DNA of 64,000 nt from Rathayibacter sp. VKM Ac-2856. GTDB lineage: Bacteria; Actinomycetota; Actinomycetes; Actinomycetales; Microbacteriaceae. Each line of letters starts with the position of its first letter. The stretch's first letter is position 1. The stretch covers positions 496,001-560,000 of the forward strand of contig NZ_JABMLF010000001.1 of assembly GCF_013205055.1 (NCBI RefSeq), in the 5' to 3' direction. Positions 7,425 to 16,171 of this stretch are shown here, in pieces. Below the pieces are notes generated by a model. The model worked only from the letters and a program-made list of their open reading frames with translations, did not search any database and had not been told where the DNA came from. A program made the translations under genes and the position numbers.

Positions 7425-8679
7425 CGAGCGTGTCGCTGATGTCGATGCCCTTCGCCGACTCCGGCGCGGAGCGCGAGAGCAGGGAGGCGGGCCGCACGGC
7501 GCCGGTGCCGAAGCGCGCCGAGACGCCGTCGACGGCGAGCTCCGCGTCGCGCCAGTCGTCCGAGTCGCTCCAGAGGGAGAAGGCGACGTCGTCGCCCTCG
7601 ACCAGCTGCTCGCCGCGCACCCCGATCAGCCGGACCGGCCTGCGCAGCGGGTTCGCCGCCTCGAGGAGCGCCGACGAGGCGTCGTAGAGCACGCGCGCCA
7701 CGTCGGTCGCCTCGGGGAGGGTGCGCGAGCGGGTCAGCGTGCTGAAGTCGCCGAAGCGGACCTTGACGGCGACCGTGCGGCAGCGGACGCCGGAGCGGCG
7801 CATCCGCACGGCGACCTTGTCGCACAGCCGCAGCAGCTCGCGGCGGACGAGCTCGGGATCGGCGACGTCGTCGGCGAAGGTGATCTCGTGGCCCGCGCTC
7901 TTCTCGATCTGGCGGGTGTCGACCGGGCGCGGGTCGACGCCGTTCGAGAGCGCGTGCAGGCGGCGGCCGGTGGCCTCGCCGAGGGCGGAGACGAGCGAGG
8001 CGAGCGGAGTGGTCGCGACGTCGGCCACGGTGCGCAGGCCCCGCCGCACCAGCGCCTCCTCCGTGCTCGCTCCGACGCCCCAGAGCGCGCTCACCGGCAG
8101 GGGGTCGAGGAAGGCCTGGACACCGTCGGAGGGCACGACGAGGAGGCCGTCCGGCTTGGAGCGGCCGGAGGCGAGCTTGGCGACGAACTTGGTGCTGGCG
8201 ATGCCGACCGAGCAGGTCAGGCCGAGCTCGTCGTGCACGCGACGGCGGATCTCGGTGCCGATGGCCCACGGCGACCCGCTGATCCGGCGCGCGCCGGCGA
8301 CGTCGAGGAACGCCTCGTCGATGCTGAGCCGCTCGACGAGCGGGGTGAAGGAGTCGAAGATCGCCATCACCCGGCGCGAGGCCTCGCGGTAGCGGTCCAT
8401 GTGCGGTTCGAGGACGATCGCGTGCGGGCAGCGGCGGAGCGCGACGGCCATCGGCATGGCCGAGTTGATCCCGTACCGGCGCGCCTCGTAGGTCGCGGCG
8501 GTGACCACGGAGCGCGAGCCGATGTGGCCGACCACGACCGGCTTCCCGCGGAGCTCGGGGTGCTCGAGCAGCTCGACGGAGGCGAAGAACGCGTCCATGT
8601 CGACGTGCAGGATGCTCGCGCGCGGGTCGTCGAAGGGCTCGGCGGTGATCTGCCGCCCGCTGCCGTCCTGCTTGCTCAC
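7399..8679 (-). CDS. dinB: DNA polymerase IV (Y family)
   Basis: 426 residues. Error-prone translesion polymerase with the palm motifs ILHVDMDAFFASVE (metal Asp) and LSIDEAFLDV (Asp-Glu), the finger segment YEARRYGI, HhH thumb region VSALWGVGAS and a C-terminal little-finger domain. A beta-clamp-binding type tail cannot be confirmed. GTG 8679 gives a normal N-terminus. A 20-bp imperfect tandem duplication (8661-8680/8681-8700) straddles this start, so an upstream start is not excluded. I see no LexA box in the promoter region. Confidence 0.93.
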   Translation of the reverse strand: MSKQDGSGRQITAEPFDDPRASILHVDMDAFFASVELLEHPELRGKPVVVGHIGSRSVVTAATYEARRYGINSAMPMAVALRRCPHAIVLEPHMDRYREASRRVMAIFDSFTPLVERLSIDEAFLDVAGARRISGSPWAIGTEIRRRVHDELGLTCSVGIASTKFVAKLASGRSKPDGLLVVPSDGVQAFLDPLPVSALWGVGASTEEALVRRGLRTVADVATTPLASLVSALGEATGRRLHALSNGVDPRPVDTRQIEKSAGHEITFADDVADPELVRRELLRLCDKVAVRMRRSGVRCRTVAVKVRFGDFSTLTRSRTLPEATDVARVLYDASSALLEAANPLRRPVRLIGVRGEQLVEGDDVAFSLWSDSDDWRDAELAVDGVSARFGTGAVRPASLLSRSAPESAKGIDISDTLATRSRSSD

Positions 8680-8895
8680 GTGCCGTCCTGCCTGCTCGCC
8701 CGTCGCCGGGCTCTCCCGCTCGTGGTGCACCGCGCCCGCACCGCGATGCTTCCGAGGATCATGGTCGCACGCACCACCGACACCGCCCCCGTCAGCACCG
8801 CTCCACCGCAGCGGAGCGGGCGACGGCCGCCGGCGGGAATGGCTCCGCCGCTCCCGCGGTTGACCCGAGCACCCCGACGACTCCCCGGAGAAGAC

Positions 8896-9492
8896 ATGAC
8901 GCACGAGCACGAGCCCGCCTCCGACCACCCCGACCTGAGCCTCTGGCTCGACCTCCAGGCCCGCGCCCACGCCGCGTTCGAGGTCCGTCTCGACGCCGTC
9001 GTCGACTGGTCGGCGCCGACCCCCGACACCGAGTGGGACACCCGCGCGCTCGTGCTGCACGTCGTCCGCGAGCAGCAGCGGGCGCACACGCTGCTCTCCG
9101 GAGGCGACGAGTCGCCGATCCGGCTCGAGTCCGTCGCGGCCGACCTGCGCACCGAGTGGACTCGCGTCACCACGCAGCTGCGCGCGGTCTCCCGGGCGAT
9201 CGACCCGGACGCTCCCCTGCGCCTCGGCCGCGACACGGTCACCGCCCTGGAGCTGCTGCAGGAGCAGGTCGCCGACGTCACCGTGCACACCTGGGACCTC
9301 GCGCGGGCCACCGGCAGCGAGGAGACGATGGAGGAGGGCCTCGTCTCCGCCGTCTGGGAGCTCTTCGCCCCGCAGGAGGAGACGCTGCGCGCGAGCGGGC
9401 TCTTCGCCGCTCCCGTGCCGATCGACCCCTCGGCACCGCTGCAGAGCAGGCTCCTCGCGGTCACCGGCCGCGACGACCGCCTCGCCGCCTGA
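8896..9492 (+). CDS. Mycothiol-type DinB-fold / maleylpyruvate isomerase-like protein (TIGR03086-like)
   Basis: 198 residues forming a likely four-helix DinB fold. An N-terminal segment with conserved WD (TEWDTRALVLHVVREQQ) is followed by LLQEQVADVTVHTWDLARATG, where histidines in the V(V/R)xH and VHxWDL motifs would bind metal. This matches the actinobacterial TIGR03086/mycothiol-dependent maleylpyruvate isomerase group, which uses mycothiol or binds a divalent metal; the substrate is unknown. GGAGAAG precedes ATG 8896. It lies upstream of the NAD(P)-binding protein gene, 118 bp away. Confidence 0.75.
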   Translation: MTHEHEPASDHPDLSLWLDLQARAHAAFEVRLDAVVDWSAPTPDTEWDTRALVLHVVREQQRAHTLLSGGDESPIRLESVAADLRTEWTRVTTQLRAVSRAIDPDAPLRLGRDTVTALELLQEQVADVTVHTWDLARATGSEETMEEGLVSAVWELFAPQEETLRASGLFAAPVPIDPSAPLQSRLLAVTGRDDRLAA

Positions 9493-9610
9493 CGACGGGC
9501 ACGGGCCCCGCCTGGGAACGGGTCCAGGCGACCGGCGGCAGGATGGAGCGTCCGCGTCACCGCCGGACCGGGAAGAGGGGCGCACGCCCCGACGAGGAGA
9601 GGAACGGACC

Positions 9611-10267
9611 ATGACACGCGTCGCCATCATCGGAGCACACGGCAAGGTCGGCCAGCAGATCCTCCATCTGCTCTACGACGCCGGACACGAATCGGTCGGA
9701 GTGATCCGCAACCCGGACCACGCGGAGGACATCGTCCGCCTCGGCGGCGAGCCCCTCGTCCACGATCTCGAGCACTCCACCGCCGAGGACTTCGCGGCCG
9801 CGCTCGAGGGCGTCGACGCCCTGGTCTTCACCGCCGGCGCGGGTCCGGACTCCGGCCCGGAGCGCAAGCGCACCGTCGACCTCGGCGCCTCGGTCCTCAG
9901 CCAGGAGGCGGCCGCGATCGCCGGTGTCCGCCGCTTCGTCCAGATCAGCGCGATCGGCGTGGACGAGCCGCTCGCCGACGACACGGAGGAGGGCTGGCGC
10001 GCCTACGTCGAGGCCAAGCGCGACGCCGACACGGCGCTCCGCGGCACCGACCTCGACTGGACGATCCTGCGTCCCGGCGGTCTCACCAACGACGAGGGCA
10101 CCGGCCTGATCGCGCTGGGCGAGAGCGTCGAGAGGGGCAGCATCCCGCGCGAGGACGTCGCCGCTACCGTCATCGCGGTGCTGGCCGACCCCTCCTCGAT
10201 CGGTGCGACCTGGGAGATCGTCTCGGGCGAGACGCCCATCGAGGACGCGGTCGCCGCGGGCGCCTGA
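9611..10267 (+). CDS. NAD(P)-binding atypical SDR family protein
   Basis: 218 residues. The N-terminal Rossmann signature is VAIIGAHGKVGQQILHLL (GxxGxxG), followed by VIRNPDHAED. It lacks the classical YxxxK active site; mid-protein ALVFTAGAGPDSG and ISAIGVDEP, and LDWTILRPGGLTNDEGTG near residue 155, are typical of the NmrA/YwnB-like atypical SDR group that acts as redox sensor or reductase/epimerase. A GAGAGGA ribosome site precedes ATG 9611. No membrane segment. Confidence 0.85.
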   Translation: MTRVAIIGAHGKVGQQILHLLYDAGHESVGVIRNPDHAEDIVRLGGEPLVHDLEHSTAEDFAAALEGVDALVFTAGAGPDSGPERKRTVDLGASVLSQEAAAIAGVRRFVQISAIGVDEPLADDTEEGWRAYVEAKRDADTALRGTDLDWTILRPGGLTNDEGTGLIALGESVERGSIPREDVAATVIAVLADPSSIGATWEIVSGETPIEDAVAAGA

Positions 10268-10317
10268 GCCCCGGCTCGCACCGGCGCCCGTCGATCGGGG
10301 GCCCGCAGCCCTGCGCC

Positions 10318-10323
10318 TAGAGT
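10318..10323 (+). promoter_or_regulatory. -10 element of the acyl-CoA synthetase gene (leaderless)
   Basis: TAGAGT ends 7 bases before GTG 10331. This supports that GTG, rather than the in-frame GTG 10322 that lies inside the -10 box, as the start. Confidence 0.55.
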
Positions 10324-10330
10324 GGGGCGG

Positions 10331-12016
10331 GTGAGCACTCACCCGCCCCGCCCCTGGATCCGCAGCTACGCAGACGGAGTGCCGGAGGAGCTGGAGCTCC
10401 CGACCGGATCGCTCGTCGACATCGTCGCCGAGTCGGCGCAGCGCTACCCGCACCAGGTCGCCCTGGAGTTCTTCGGCCGCTCGACCAGCTACGCGCAGCT
10501 CGCCGACGAGGTGGAGCGCGCCGCGGAGGGACTGCGCCGCCTCGGCGTGCGCTCCGGTGATCCCGTCGCCCTGGTCCTGCCGAACTGCCCGCAGCACGTC
10601 GTCGCGTTCTACGCGGTGCTGCGCCTGGGCGCCGTCGTGGTCGAGCACAACCCGCTCTACACGCCGCGCGAGCTGCGGCACCAGTTCGAGGACCACGGTG
10701 CGCGCGTCGCCATCGCCTGGGACCGCGTCGTCCCGCTCGTGCAGGACCTGCCCGAGGATCTCGGCGTCCAGACGATCGTCTCGGTCGACCTCACCCGCGC
10801 GATGCCCGCGCCGATGCGCGCCGCGCTCCGCCTGCCGATCCGCAAGGCCCGCGAATCGCGCGCCGCCCTGACCGGCAAGGTGCGCGGGGCGATCGAGTGG
10901 GACTCCCTGCTGCGCCGCCGCCTCGACCCGGCGCACCCGCGGCCGACGGCCGACGACCTGGCCGTCATCCAGTACACCAGCGGCACCACGGGCACGCCCA
11001 AGGGCGCCGAGCTGACGCACCTCAACCTGACGGCCAACGCCGCGCAGTCCCGCGCGTGGGTGCCCACGGTGCGCCGCGGCGACTGCGTCGTCTACGCGGT
11101 GCTGCCGATGTTCCACGCCTACGGCCTCACGCTCTGCCTCACCTTCGCGATGAGCATGGGCGCCCGGCTCGTGCTCTTCCCGAAGTTCGACCCGGACCTG
11201 GTGCTGAAGGTCGTCCGCAAGCACCCCGCGACCTTCCTGCCGGCCGTGCCGCCGATCGCGGAGCGCCTCGCCCTCCGCGCACAGGAGCGCGGCATCTCGC
11301 TGCAGGGCATCGAGATCGCGATCTCGGGAGCGATGCCGCTCGACCCCGATCTGGTCGAGTCGTTCGAGGCGCTCACCGGAGGCACCCTCGTCGAGGGCTA
11401 CGGCCTCTCGGAGACCTCGCCCGTGCTGATGGCGAACCCGGTCAGCACCGCGCGCCGCGCGGGCACCGTCGGCCTGCCGCTGCCGGGCACGGACGTCCGG
11501 ATCGTCGATCCGGAGGACCCGGAGACCGAGGTCGAGCCGGGCGGGCGCGGCGAGCTCGTCGTCCGTGGACCGCAGGTCTTCCGCGGGTACCACCGCAAGC
11601 CCGACGAGACCGCTTCCGTCTTCACCGCCGAGGGCTGGTTCCGCACCGGCGACATCGCGACGATCGACGAGGACGGCTTCGTCACGATCGTCGACCGGAT
11701 CAAGGAGCTGATCATCACGGGCGGCTTCAACGTGTCGCCGTCGGAGGTCGAGGAGGTGCTGCGGCGGCTGCCCGCCGTCCGCGACGTCGCCGTGGTCGGG
11801 CTGCCGGACGCGCGCAGCGGCGAGCTGGTCGCGGCCGCCGTCGTGCTGGAGCCGGGCGCCCACCTCGACGAGGAGGAGGCCCGCCGGACGGTGCGGGAGG
11901 CGCTCACGCCCTACAAGGTGCCCAAGCGCCTGGTCGTCGTCGACGAGCTGCCGCGGAGCATGATCGGCAAGGTGCTGCGCCGCGAGGTGAAGGCGCTGCT
12001 GCTCGACGGGTCCTGA
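10331..12016 (+). CDS. fadD: Long-chain fatty-acid-CoA ligase
   Basis: 561 residues of the ANL adenylating superfamily. It activates fatty acids with ATP and CoA for degradation or lipid synthesis. The P-loop-like motif is IQYTSGTTGTPKGAELTH (around residue 216), the A5 motif is EGYGLSETSPV, the ribose-binding A7/A8 segment is WFRTGDIATIDEDGF then DRIKELIITGGFNVSP, and the A10 lysine is in PRSMIGKVLRREVK. Length and motif order are those of class FadD enzymes. The start was chosen from the leaderless promoter arrangement. The stop codon sits inside a hairpin shared with the converging gene. Confidence 0.9.
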   Translation: MSTHPPRPWIRSYADGVPEELELPTGSLVDIVAESAQRYPHQVALEFFGRSTSYAQLADEVERAAEGLRRLGVRSGDPVALVLPNCPQHVVAFYAVLRLGAVVVEHNPLYTPRELRHQFEDHGARVAIAWDRVVPLVQDLPEDLGVQTIVSVDLTRAMPAPMRAALRLPIRKARESRAALTGKVRGAIEWDSLLRRRLDPAHPRPTADDLAVIQYTSGTTGTPKGAELTHLNLTANAAQSRAWVPTVRRGDCVVYAVLPMFHAYGLTLCLTFAMSMGARLVLFPKFDPDLVLKVVRKHPATFLPAVPPIAERLALRAQERGISLQGIEIAISGAMPLDPDLVESFEALTGGTLVEGYGLSETSPVLMANPVSTARRAGTVGLPLPGTDVRIVDPEDPETEVEPGGRGELVVRGPQVFRGYHRKPDETASVFTAEGWFRTGDIATIDEDGFVTIVDRIKELIITGGFNVSPSEVEEVLRRLPAVRDVAVVGLPDARSGELVAAAVVLEPGAHLDEEEARRTVREALTPYKVPKRLVVVDELPRSMIGKVLRREVKALLLDGS

Positions 12017-12037
12017 GGCCCGGCGGCCTCAGGACCC
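12008..12037. terminator. Bidirectional hairpin terminator
   Basis: A perfect 13-bp stem (GGGTCCTGAGGCC / GGCCTCAGGACCC) with a CGGC loop overlaps the fadD stop codon and lies 21 bp beyond the end of the converging gene at 12059. Confidence 0.75.
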
Positions 12038-12058
12038 GCGAGGGGTGGAGCCGACGGC

Positions 12059-12766
12059 TCAGAAGTCGAAGCCGCCGCCGAAGTCGCCGCCACCGAAGTC
12101 GCCGCCACCGCCGAAGTCGCCTCCGCCACCGAAGTCACCGCCGCCACCGAAGTCGCCGCCACCGGCGTCTCCGCCCGCGTCGCCGGCTCCGGCGTCGCCG
12201 CCGTCGGCACCGGCGTCGCCGCCGTCCGCTCCCTCCGCCTGGACGGCCTCGCCGCCCGCATCGGGGAGGAAGGCGTCGGCGATGGCCGAGCCGATGACGA
12301 AGCCGGCGATGGTGCCGAGCATCGACGACGCGAGCACTCCGCCGAAGCCCATGCCGCCGGCACCGCCGCCGGAGAAGCGCCGCTCCATGAAGCCGGGCTG
12401 GCGCAGCTCGCTGCGGGTCGCGGACTGCGCGAGCGACTGGGGGTCGTCCGCGCGGGGAGCGTCACCGGCGGGGGCGCCCTCGCTCAGCTCGCGGAAGACC
12501 TGCTGGCGCTGCTCGGGCGTGAGCTGCTCGAACGCCTCGCGGTGCACCTGCTCGATCGCCTCGGGCGGGGCCGTGCGCAGCAGGTAGCGGTAGCGCTCGA
12601 TCGCGATCTCGTCCTGGCTGCGCGCGGACTGTGCGGGCGGAGTGCCGTAGGCGGGCGGGGTGCGGTCCGCCCGGCGCTCGGCAGCCGCGGGGGCGGGGTA
12701 GCCGGCGGCGGGGCGACGGTCCTCGGGGCGCTCTTCACGGCCCAGCAGTCGGTCCAGGAATCCCAT
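12059..12766 (-). CDS. Hypothetical protein with central TM and Gly-Asp-Phe repeat tail
   Basis: 235 residues, no family with known function recognised. It opens MGFLDRLLGREERPEDRR and has a Pro/Ala-rich basic stretch. A helical segment follows (YRYLLRTAPPEAIEQVHREAF, then LTPEQRQQVFREL), then a hydrophobic region GGVLASSMLGTIAGFVIGSA that is a probable TM or glycine-zipper helix. The last 60 residues are an acidic Gly/Asp/Ala tail that becomes a GGGGDF repeat. A strong GAGGAGGAG ribosome site decides the ATG at 12766. The tail could mediate assembly or phase behaviour, which is speculation. Confidence 0.8.
   Translation of the reverse strand: MGFLDRLLGREERPEDRRPAAGYPAPAAAERRADRTPPAYGTPPAQSARSQDEIAIERYRYLLRTAPPEAIEQVHREAFEQLTPEQRQQVFRELSEGAPAGDAPRADDPQSLAQSATRSELRQPGFMERRFSGGGAGGMGFGGVLASSMLGTIAGFVIGSAIADAFLPDAGGEAVQAEGADGGDAGADGGDAGAGDAGGDAGGGDFGGGGDFGGGGDFGGGGDFGGGDFGGGFDF
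12062..12170. repeat. Tandem repeat coding for GGGGDF
   Basis: 15-18 bp imperfect repeats (CCGCCACCGAAGTCG on the plus strand) fill the 3' end of the gene at 12059-12766 and encode five to six GGG(G)DF units. Confidence 0.85.
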
Positions 12767-12884
12767 GATCTCCTCCTCGGCGCGGCAGGACGCGCGCGCA
12801 CAGCGCAACGCTATGCCTCCGGCCGGGCGGATCGCTGAGGGTTCACTCAGAGCGGGCTCGGTGTTCCGGGGGTGCGGGGGGTGC

Positions 12885-12924
12885 GGGTCTCGATACGCCC
12901 CTGCGGGGCTACTCGACCAGCATG
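12885..12924 (+). repeat. REP-like palindromic element, copy 1
   Basis: Starts GGGTCTCGATACGCCCC, has a CTGC loop, continues GGGGCTACTCGACCAGCATG. The inner part GCCCCTGCGGGGC folds into a hairpin flanked by TCGA on both sides. The same element recurs near 32.2-32.5, 40.1-40.2 and 46.3 kb. Confidence 0.85.
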
Positions 12925-12961
12925 GAGGGAGAGAGTCTCGTGACGCCGACTCGGAGGGGGC

Positions 12962-13978
12962 TCAGGCGGACTCGCGGAGGACGAGCTGGTGGCGGACGGT
13001 GCGGTGCACCTGCGGTCCGGTGCGGGGCAGCTCGCCCGCGATCATGGCGACCGCGAGGTCGAGGGCGTGCCGGGCGAGCTCGTCGAGGTCGACGGCGAGC
13101 GTCGTCAGCGTGGGCGCGAGCATGCGCCCGATCGACAATCCGTCGATGCCGATCACCCGCACGTCGCCCGGGACGTCGACCCCCGCGCGGCGGCAGGCCG
13201 ACAGCACGCCGAGGGCGCAGAGGTCGTTGAAGGCGACGATCGCGTCCGCCGTCCGTGGGCGGGCGACGATCCGCTCGGTCGCCTCCGCCGCGGCCTGCGC
13301 GGTCGGAGCGTCGGCCCGGACGACAGAGGCGTCCAGCCCGTGCTCCGTGAGCGCCCGGACCAGCAGCGCGGCGCGCCTGCTCGGCAGTGCGCTCCGCGAG
13401 ACGTCGACGACCACCGGATGCCGCACCCCCGCACCGGCGAGGTGCTCCGCGAGCGCATCGACGGCCTCGGAGTGGTCGAGCAGCACCGCTCCCCGCAGCG
13501 GCTCGCCCACGGGGTCGAGCTCGACGACGGGCACAGGTCCGAGGCGCTCGATCCACTCCGCCGCCCGGTCGCCGAACGTGCCGATCACGGCGTCGGTCTG
13601 CGCGCCGAGCGCCTGGATCATCCGGTCGGAGTCGGCCGCCAGGCCCACGTCCGCGAGCGAGACGTTCCAGCCCCGCGCCGCCGCGACGCGGACCACGGCG
13701 GAGGCGAGCTCCGGCGACCAGGGGTTCCGCAGGTCGTCGACGACCAGGCCGAGCTGGTGATCGCCGCCGGTGACGAGGCCGCGGCCGAACCGCGACGGCC
13801 GGTACGAGAGCGTCTCCGCCGCCTCGAGGACCCGCTCCTTCGTCGCCTCGCTGATGCCCGGCATCCCGTTCATCGCCCGGGTGACGGTCTGCCGGGAGAC
13901 CCCGGCGGCGGCCGCGACGTCGTGGATCGTCGCGCGGCCGACCGCCTCGGACCCGCTCAGGCGCGGAGGTCGAGCCAC
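12962..13978 (-). CDS. LacI-family transcriptional regulator
   Basis: 338 residues. The N-terminal helix-turn-helix ATIHDVAAAAGVSRQTVTRAM and hinge RPSRFGRGLVTG are typical of LacI/GalR repressors. The remainder is a periplasmic-binding-protein-like sensor domain (VIGIDGLSIGRMLAPTLTTL near the end). GTG 13978 is the only start that gives a normal N-terminus; it overlaps the end of the upstream fusion oxidoreductase gene by 22 bases, so the two are coupled. Two palindromes before that oxidoreductase gene are the likely operators, so the pair probably autoregulates. The effector is probably a sugar or polyol, by family and context. Confidence 0.9.
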   Translation of the reverse strand: MARPPRLSGSEAVGRATIHDVAAAAGVSRQTVTRAMNGMPGISEATKERVLEAAETLSYRPSRFGRGLVTGGDHQLGLVVDDLRNPWSPELASAVVRVAAARGWNVSLADVGLAADSDRMIQALGAQTDAVIGTFGDRAAEWIERLGPVPVVELDPVGEPLRGAVLLDHSEAVDALAEHLAGAGVRHPVVVDVSRSALPSRRAALLVRALTEHGLDASVVRADAPTAQAAAEATERIVARPRTADAIVAFNDLCALGVLSACRRAGVDVPGDVRVIGIDGLSIGRMLAPTLTTLAVDLDELARHALDLAVAMIAGELPRTGPQVHRTVRHQLVLRESA

Positions 13979-15999
13979 GCCGTCTGCTCCGGAGTCAGCT
14001 CGATCGACAGCCCGCGCATCGACGAGCGCAGCTCGGCGATCGTGCGGGGGCCGAAGAGCGGGAACGTCGGGAAGGGCTGTGCCAGCACGTAGGCCAGCGC
14101 GATCGCCGTCGCTCCGACGCCGTGCTCGGCGGCCAGCTGCTCCGCACGGCGCAGCCGCTCGAAGTTGTCGGGACCGTAGTAGCAGCGCACGAGCTCGGCG
14201 TCGCTGGTGTCCTCGGGGCGGGCGCGGCCGGTGAAGAAGCCGCGGGCCTGCGAGGACCAGGGCAGCAGCGGGATCTGCCGTTCGACCAGCCACTCCTTCG
14301 ACGCGGGGTCGGTGACGTGCACGCAGCCCTCCCACGGGACGTCGTAAGCCTCGGCGAGGCCGAAGTGGTTGCTCAGCGCCTGGAAGCCGGCCCGGCCATT
14401 GGCGCGTGCGTACTCCTGGGCCTCGTCGAAGCGCGCCGGGGTCCAGTTCGAGACGCCGTAGGCGCGGATCCGCCCGGCGCGCTGGTGCTCGTCCATCACG
14501 TCGACGAACTCCCCCACCGGCACGTCGGGGTTGTCCCGGTGCATCAGGTAGATGTCGGCGTAGTCGGTGCCCTGGCGCTCGAGGCTCTCGAGCAGCTGCC
14601 GGGTGAGCGAGTCCGGGTCGCAGAAGGGCGTGTGGGCGCCCTTGGTGATGACGACGACGTCCTCGCGGATGCCTCGGTTCCGGATCCACTGGCCCAGGCG
14701 GCCCTCGAGCACACCGCCGCCGTAGATGTAGCCGGTGTCGAAGGCGGTGCCGCCCTGCTCGACGAAGGCGTCGAAGATCGCCGAGGCGTGCGCGAGATCG
14801 GGCTGGTTGTCGACGCCCATCACGAGCCGCGACATCCGCTTGCCGACGCCGGGGATCTCGCCGGAGAGCATCGGGGCGTCCGCGGCGACGCGCAGCGGCC
14901 GGCCGGAGACGGTGGGGATGTCGGCCGTCTCGGTCTCGAACGGGAAGCGGAGACCGACCGCGGCGCGCCAGCGGTCGAGGGTGCGGGCCGTCGCCAGGGT
15001 CTCGTCCAGCGTCATCTGCGGCGCCTCGACGAGGCCTGCCGCGAGGGCGTCGGTCGTCGCGTCCGCCTCGATCGCGTAGGGGCTCTCCCCCTCGAAGGCG
15101 ATGATCCGCGGCTCCTCGCCGACGACGCTGATCTCGATCCCGGACTCCGCGGCGCCGAACCACGGGTCGGCCACGTGCAGGCGGCCCCGGGTGCCGTGCA
15201 CCGTCAGCGCGTTCACGTCGTCGAGCGCCACGCCGGTCCGGAGCGTCGCGGTGATGCCGCCGCGGTAGGTCGCGCGGGCGACGCTCCACTCGTCGACGCC
15301 GGTGGGACCGAGGGTGCCCTGTGCGTCGAACTCGACGGGCTCGGCGACGGCGACGCCCGTGGCCGCCTGCACCACGGCCGCCGCGGCGGTGACGGTGTAG
15401 CCGCCGACGTCGAGGATGCCGCCGCCCGCCGTCGCCGTGTCGAAGAGACGGCCCTCGCGGGAGCCGGTGCGGAAGGAGAACGAGGCGTCGATGTGGACGA
15501 CGTCGCCGATCGCGCCGTCGCGGACGAGATCGAGCAGGGCGGCCGTCTGCGGGTGGAAGCGGTACATGTACGCCTCGACGAGCGGGAGTCCGGCGCTGCG
15601 CGCGGCGTCGACGAGGGCCATCGCCGTGCCGTGGTTGACGGCGAGCGGCTTCTCGCAGAGCACGGCCTTGCCCGCCTCCAGCGCCTGCAGGACGAGGGCG
15701 GCGTGTCCGGTGTGCACCGTCGAGATGTAGACGGCGTCGACCTGCGGGTCGGCGAGGACGGTGGCGTAGTCGCCGGCGGTCGCGTCCGCGAAGCCGTGCT
15801 CGACGGCCTCGGCCGCGAAGGCGGCGGCGCGGCCGCGGTCGGAGCTGCCGGCGGCGACGAGCCGGGCGCCGCGGTCGCTCGCGGGGAGCTGGGAGAGGAA
15901 GCGGCGGGCGATGCCGCCGGGGCCGAGCACCGCCCAGCCGGGGGCGGACACGGTCGCGGCGGGCGCGGTGGTGGTGGCGGACGGAGTGGAGTCGGACAT
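13957..15999 (-). CDS. Gfo/Idh/MocA oxidoreductase fused to an aldo/keto reductase
   Basis: 680 residues in two enzymes. Residues about 20-340 are a Gfo/Idh/MocA dehydrogenase: Rossmann loop WAVLGPGGIARRF, the catalytic-lysine motif VLCEKPLAVN, and VEAYMYRFHPQT. Residues about 365-680 are an aldo/keto reductase: FDTGYIYGGGVLEGRLGQW carries the Asp/Tyr active-site region, VVVITKGAH the lysine, DIYLMHRDNPD the histidine, followed by YGVSNWTPARF. Both act on sugars or polyols with NAD(P)H. A GAAGGGG ribosome site precedes ATG 15999. Promoter and operators lie just upstream. The fusion suggests sequential redox steps on one carbohydrate, which is inference. Confidence 0.88.
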   Translation of the reverse strand: MSDSTPSATTTAPAATVSAPGWAVLGPGGIARRFLSQLPASDRGARLVAAGSSDRGRAAAFAAEAVEHGFADATAGDYATVLADPQVDAVYISTVHTGHAALVLQALEAGKAVLCEKPLAVNHGTAMALVDAARSAGLPLVEAYMYRFHPQTAALLDLVRDGAIGDVVHIDASFSFRTGSREGRLFDTATAGGGILDVGGYTVTAAAAVVQAATGVAVAEPVEFDAQGTLGPTGVDEWSVARATYRGGITATLRTGVALDDVNALTVHGTRGRLHVADPWFGAAESGIEISVVGEEPRIIAFEGESPYAIEADATTDALAAGLVEAPQMTLDETLATARTLDRWRAAVGLRFPFETETADIPTVSGRPLRVAADAPMLSGEIPGVGKRMSRLVMGVDNQPDLAHASAIFDAFVEQGGTAFDTGYIYGGGVLEGRLGQWIRNRGIREDVVVITKGAHTPFCDPDSLTRQLLESLERQGTDYADIYLMHRDNPDVPVGEFVDVMDEHQRAGRIRAYGVSNWTPARFDEAQEYARANGRAGFQALSNHFGLAEAYDVPWEGCVHVTDPASKEWLVERQIPLLPWSSQARGFFTGRARPEDTSDAELVRCYYGPDNFERLRRAEQLAAEHGVGATAIALAYVLAQPFPTFPLFGPRTIAELRSSMRGLSIELTPEQTAWLDLRA

Positions 16000-16023
16000 G
16001 CGGTCCCCTTCGCGGCGTCGTCG

Positions 16024-16039
16024 GCGTGAACGTTCACGC
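16024..16039. promoter_or_regulatory. Palindromic operator O1 (LacI-type)
   Basis: GCGTGAACGTTCACGC, a perfect 16-bp palindrome with the central CG typical of LacI-family sites. It lies at the expected transcription start of the promoter at 16043-16072, where a bound repressor would block initiation. Confidence 0.8.
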
Positions 16040-16042
16040 ACG

Positions 16043-16072
16043 ACGCTACGGCTGTCGCGGGACCCGCGTCAA
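16043..16072 (-). promoter_or_regulatory. Promoter of the fusion oxidoreductase-LacI operon
   Basis: On the minus strand a -35 TTGACG (16072-16067), an 18-bp spacer and a -10 TAGCGT (16048-16043). It is flanked on each side by a TGAACGTTCA palindrome. Confidence 0.75.
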
Positions 16073-16092
16073 GAACGGCGGAGAAGGAACGC

Positions 16093-16104
16093 GTGAACGT
16101 TCAC
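16093..16104. promoter_or_regulatory. Palindromic operator O2 (LacI-type)
   Basis: GTGAACGTTCAC, the same core as O1, with its centre 67 bp away on the upstream side of the -35 box. Paired sites at this spacing could be bridged by a tetrameric or doubly bound repressor. Confidence 0.75.
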
Positions 16105-16171
16105 CGCGCACACCACGACGCTCCCCCGCCGCCGCTCCCGGAGGAGGAGGGCGAGCGGAGGAGTGCGGGGA

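Noticed and set aside
8661-8700. 20-bp imperfect tandem duplication at the dinB start
   Set aside because: Real in the sequence, but only two copies and no link to regulation; it only leaves the exact dinB start slightly uncertain.
9509-9530. 7-bp hairpin CGCCTGG/CCAGGCG between the DinB-fold gene and the SDR gene
   Set aside because: Short stem with an 8-nt loop and no T tract; too weak to call a terminator.
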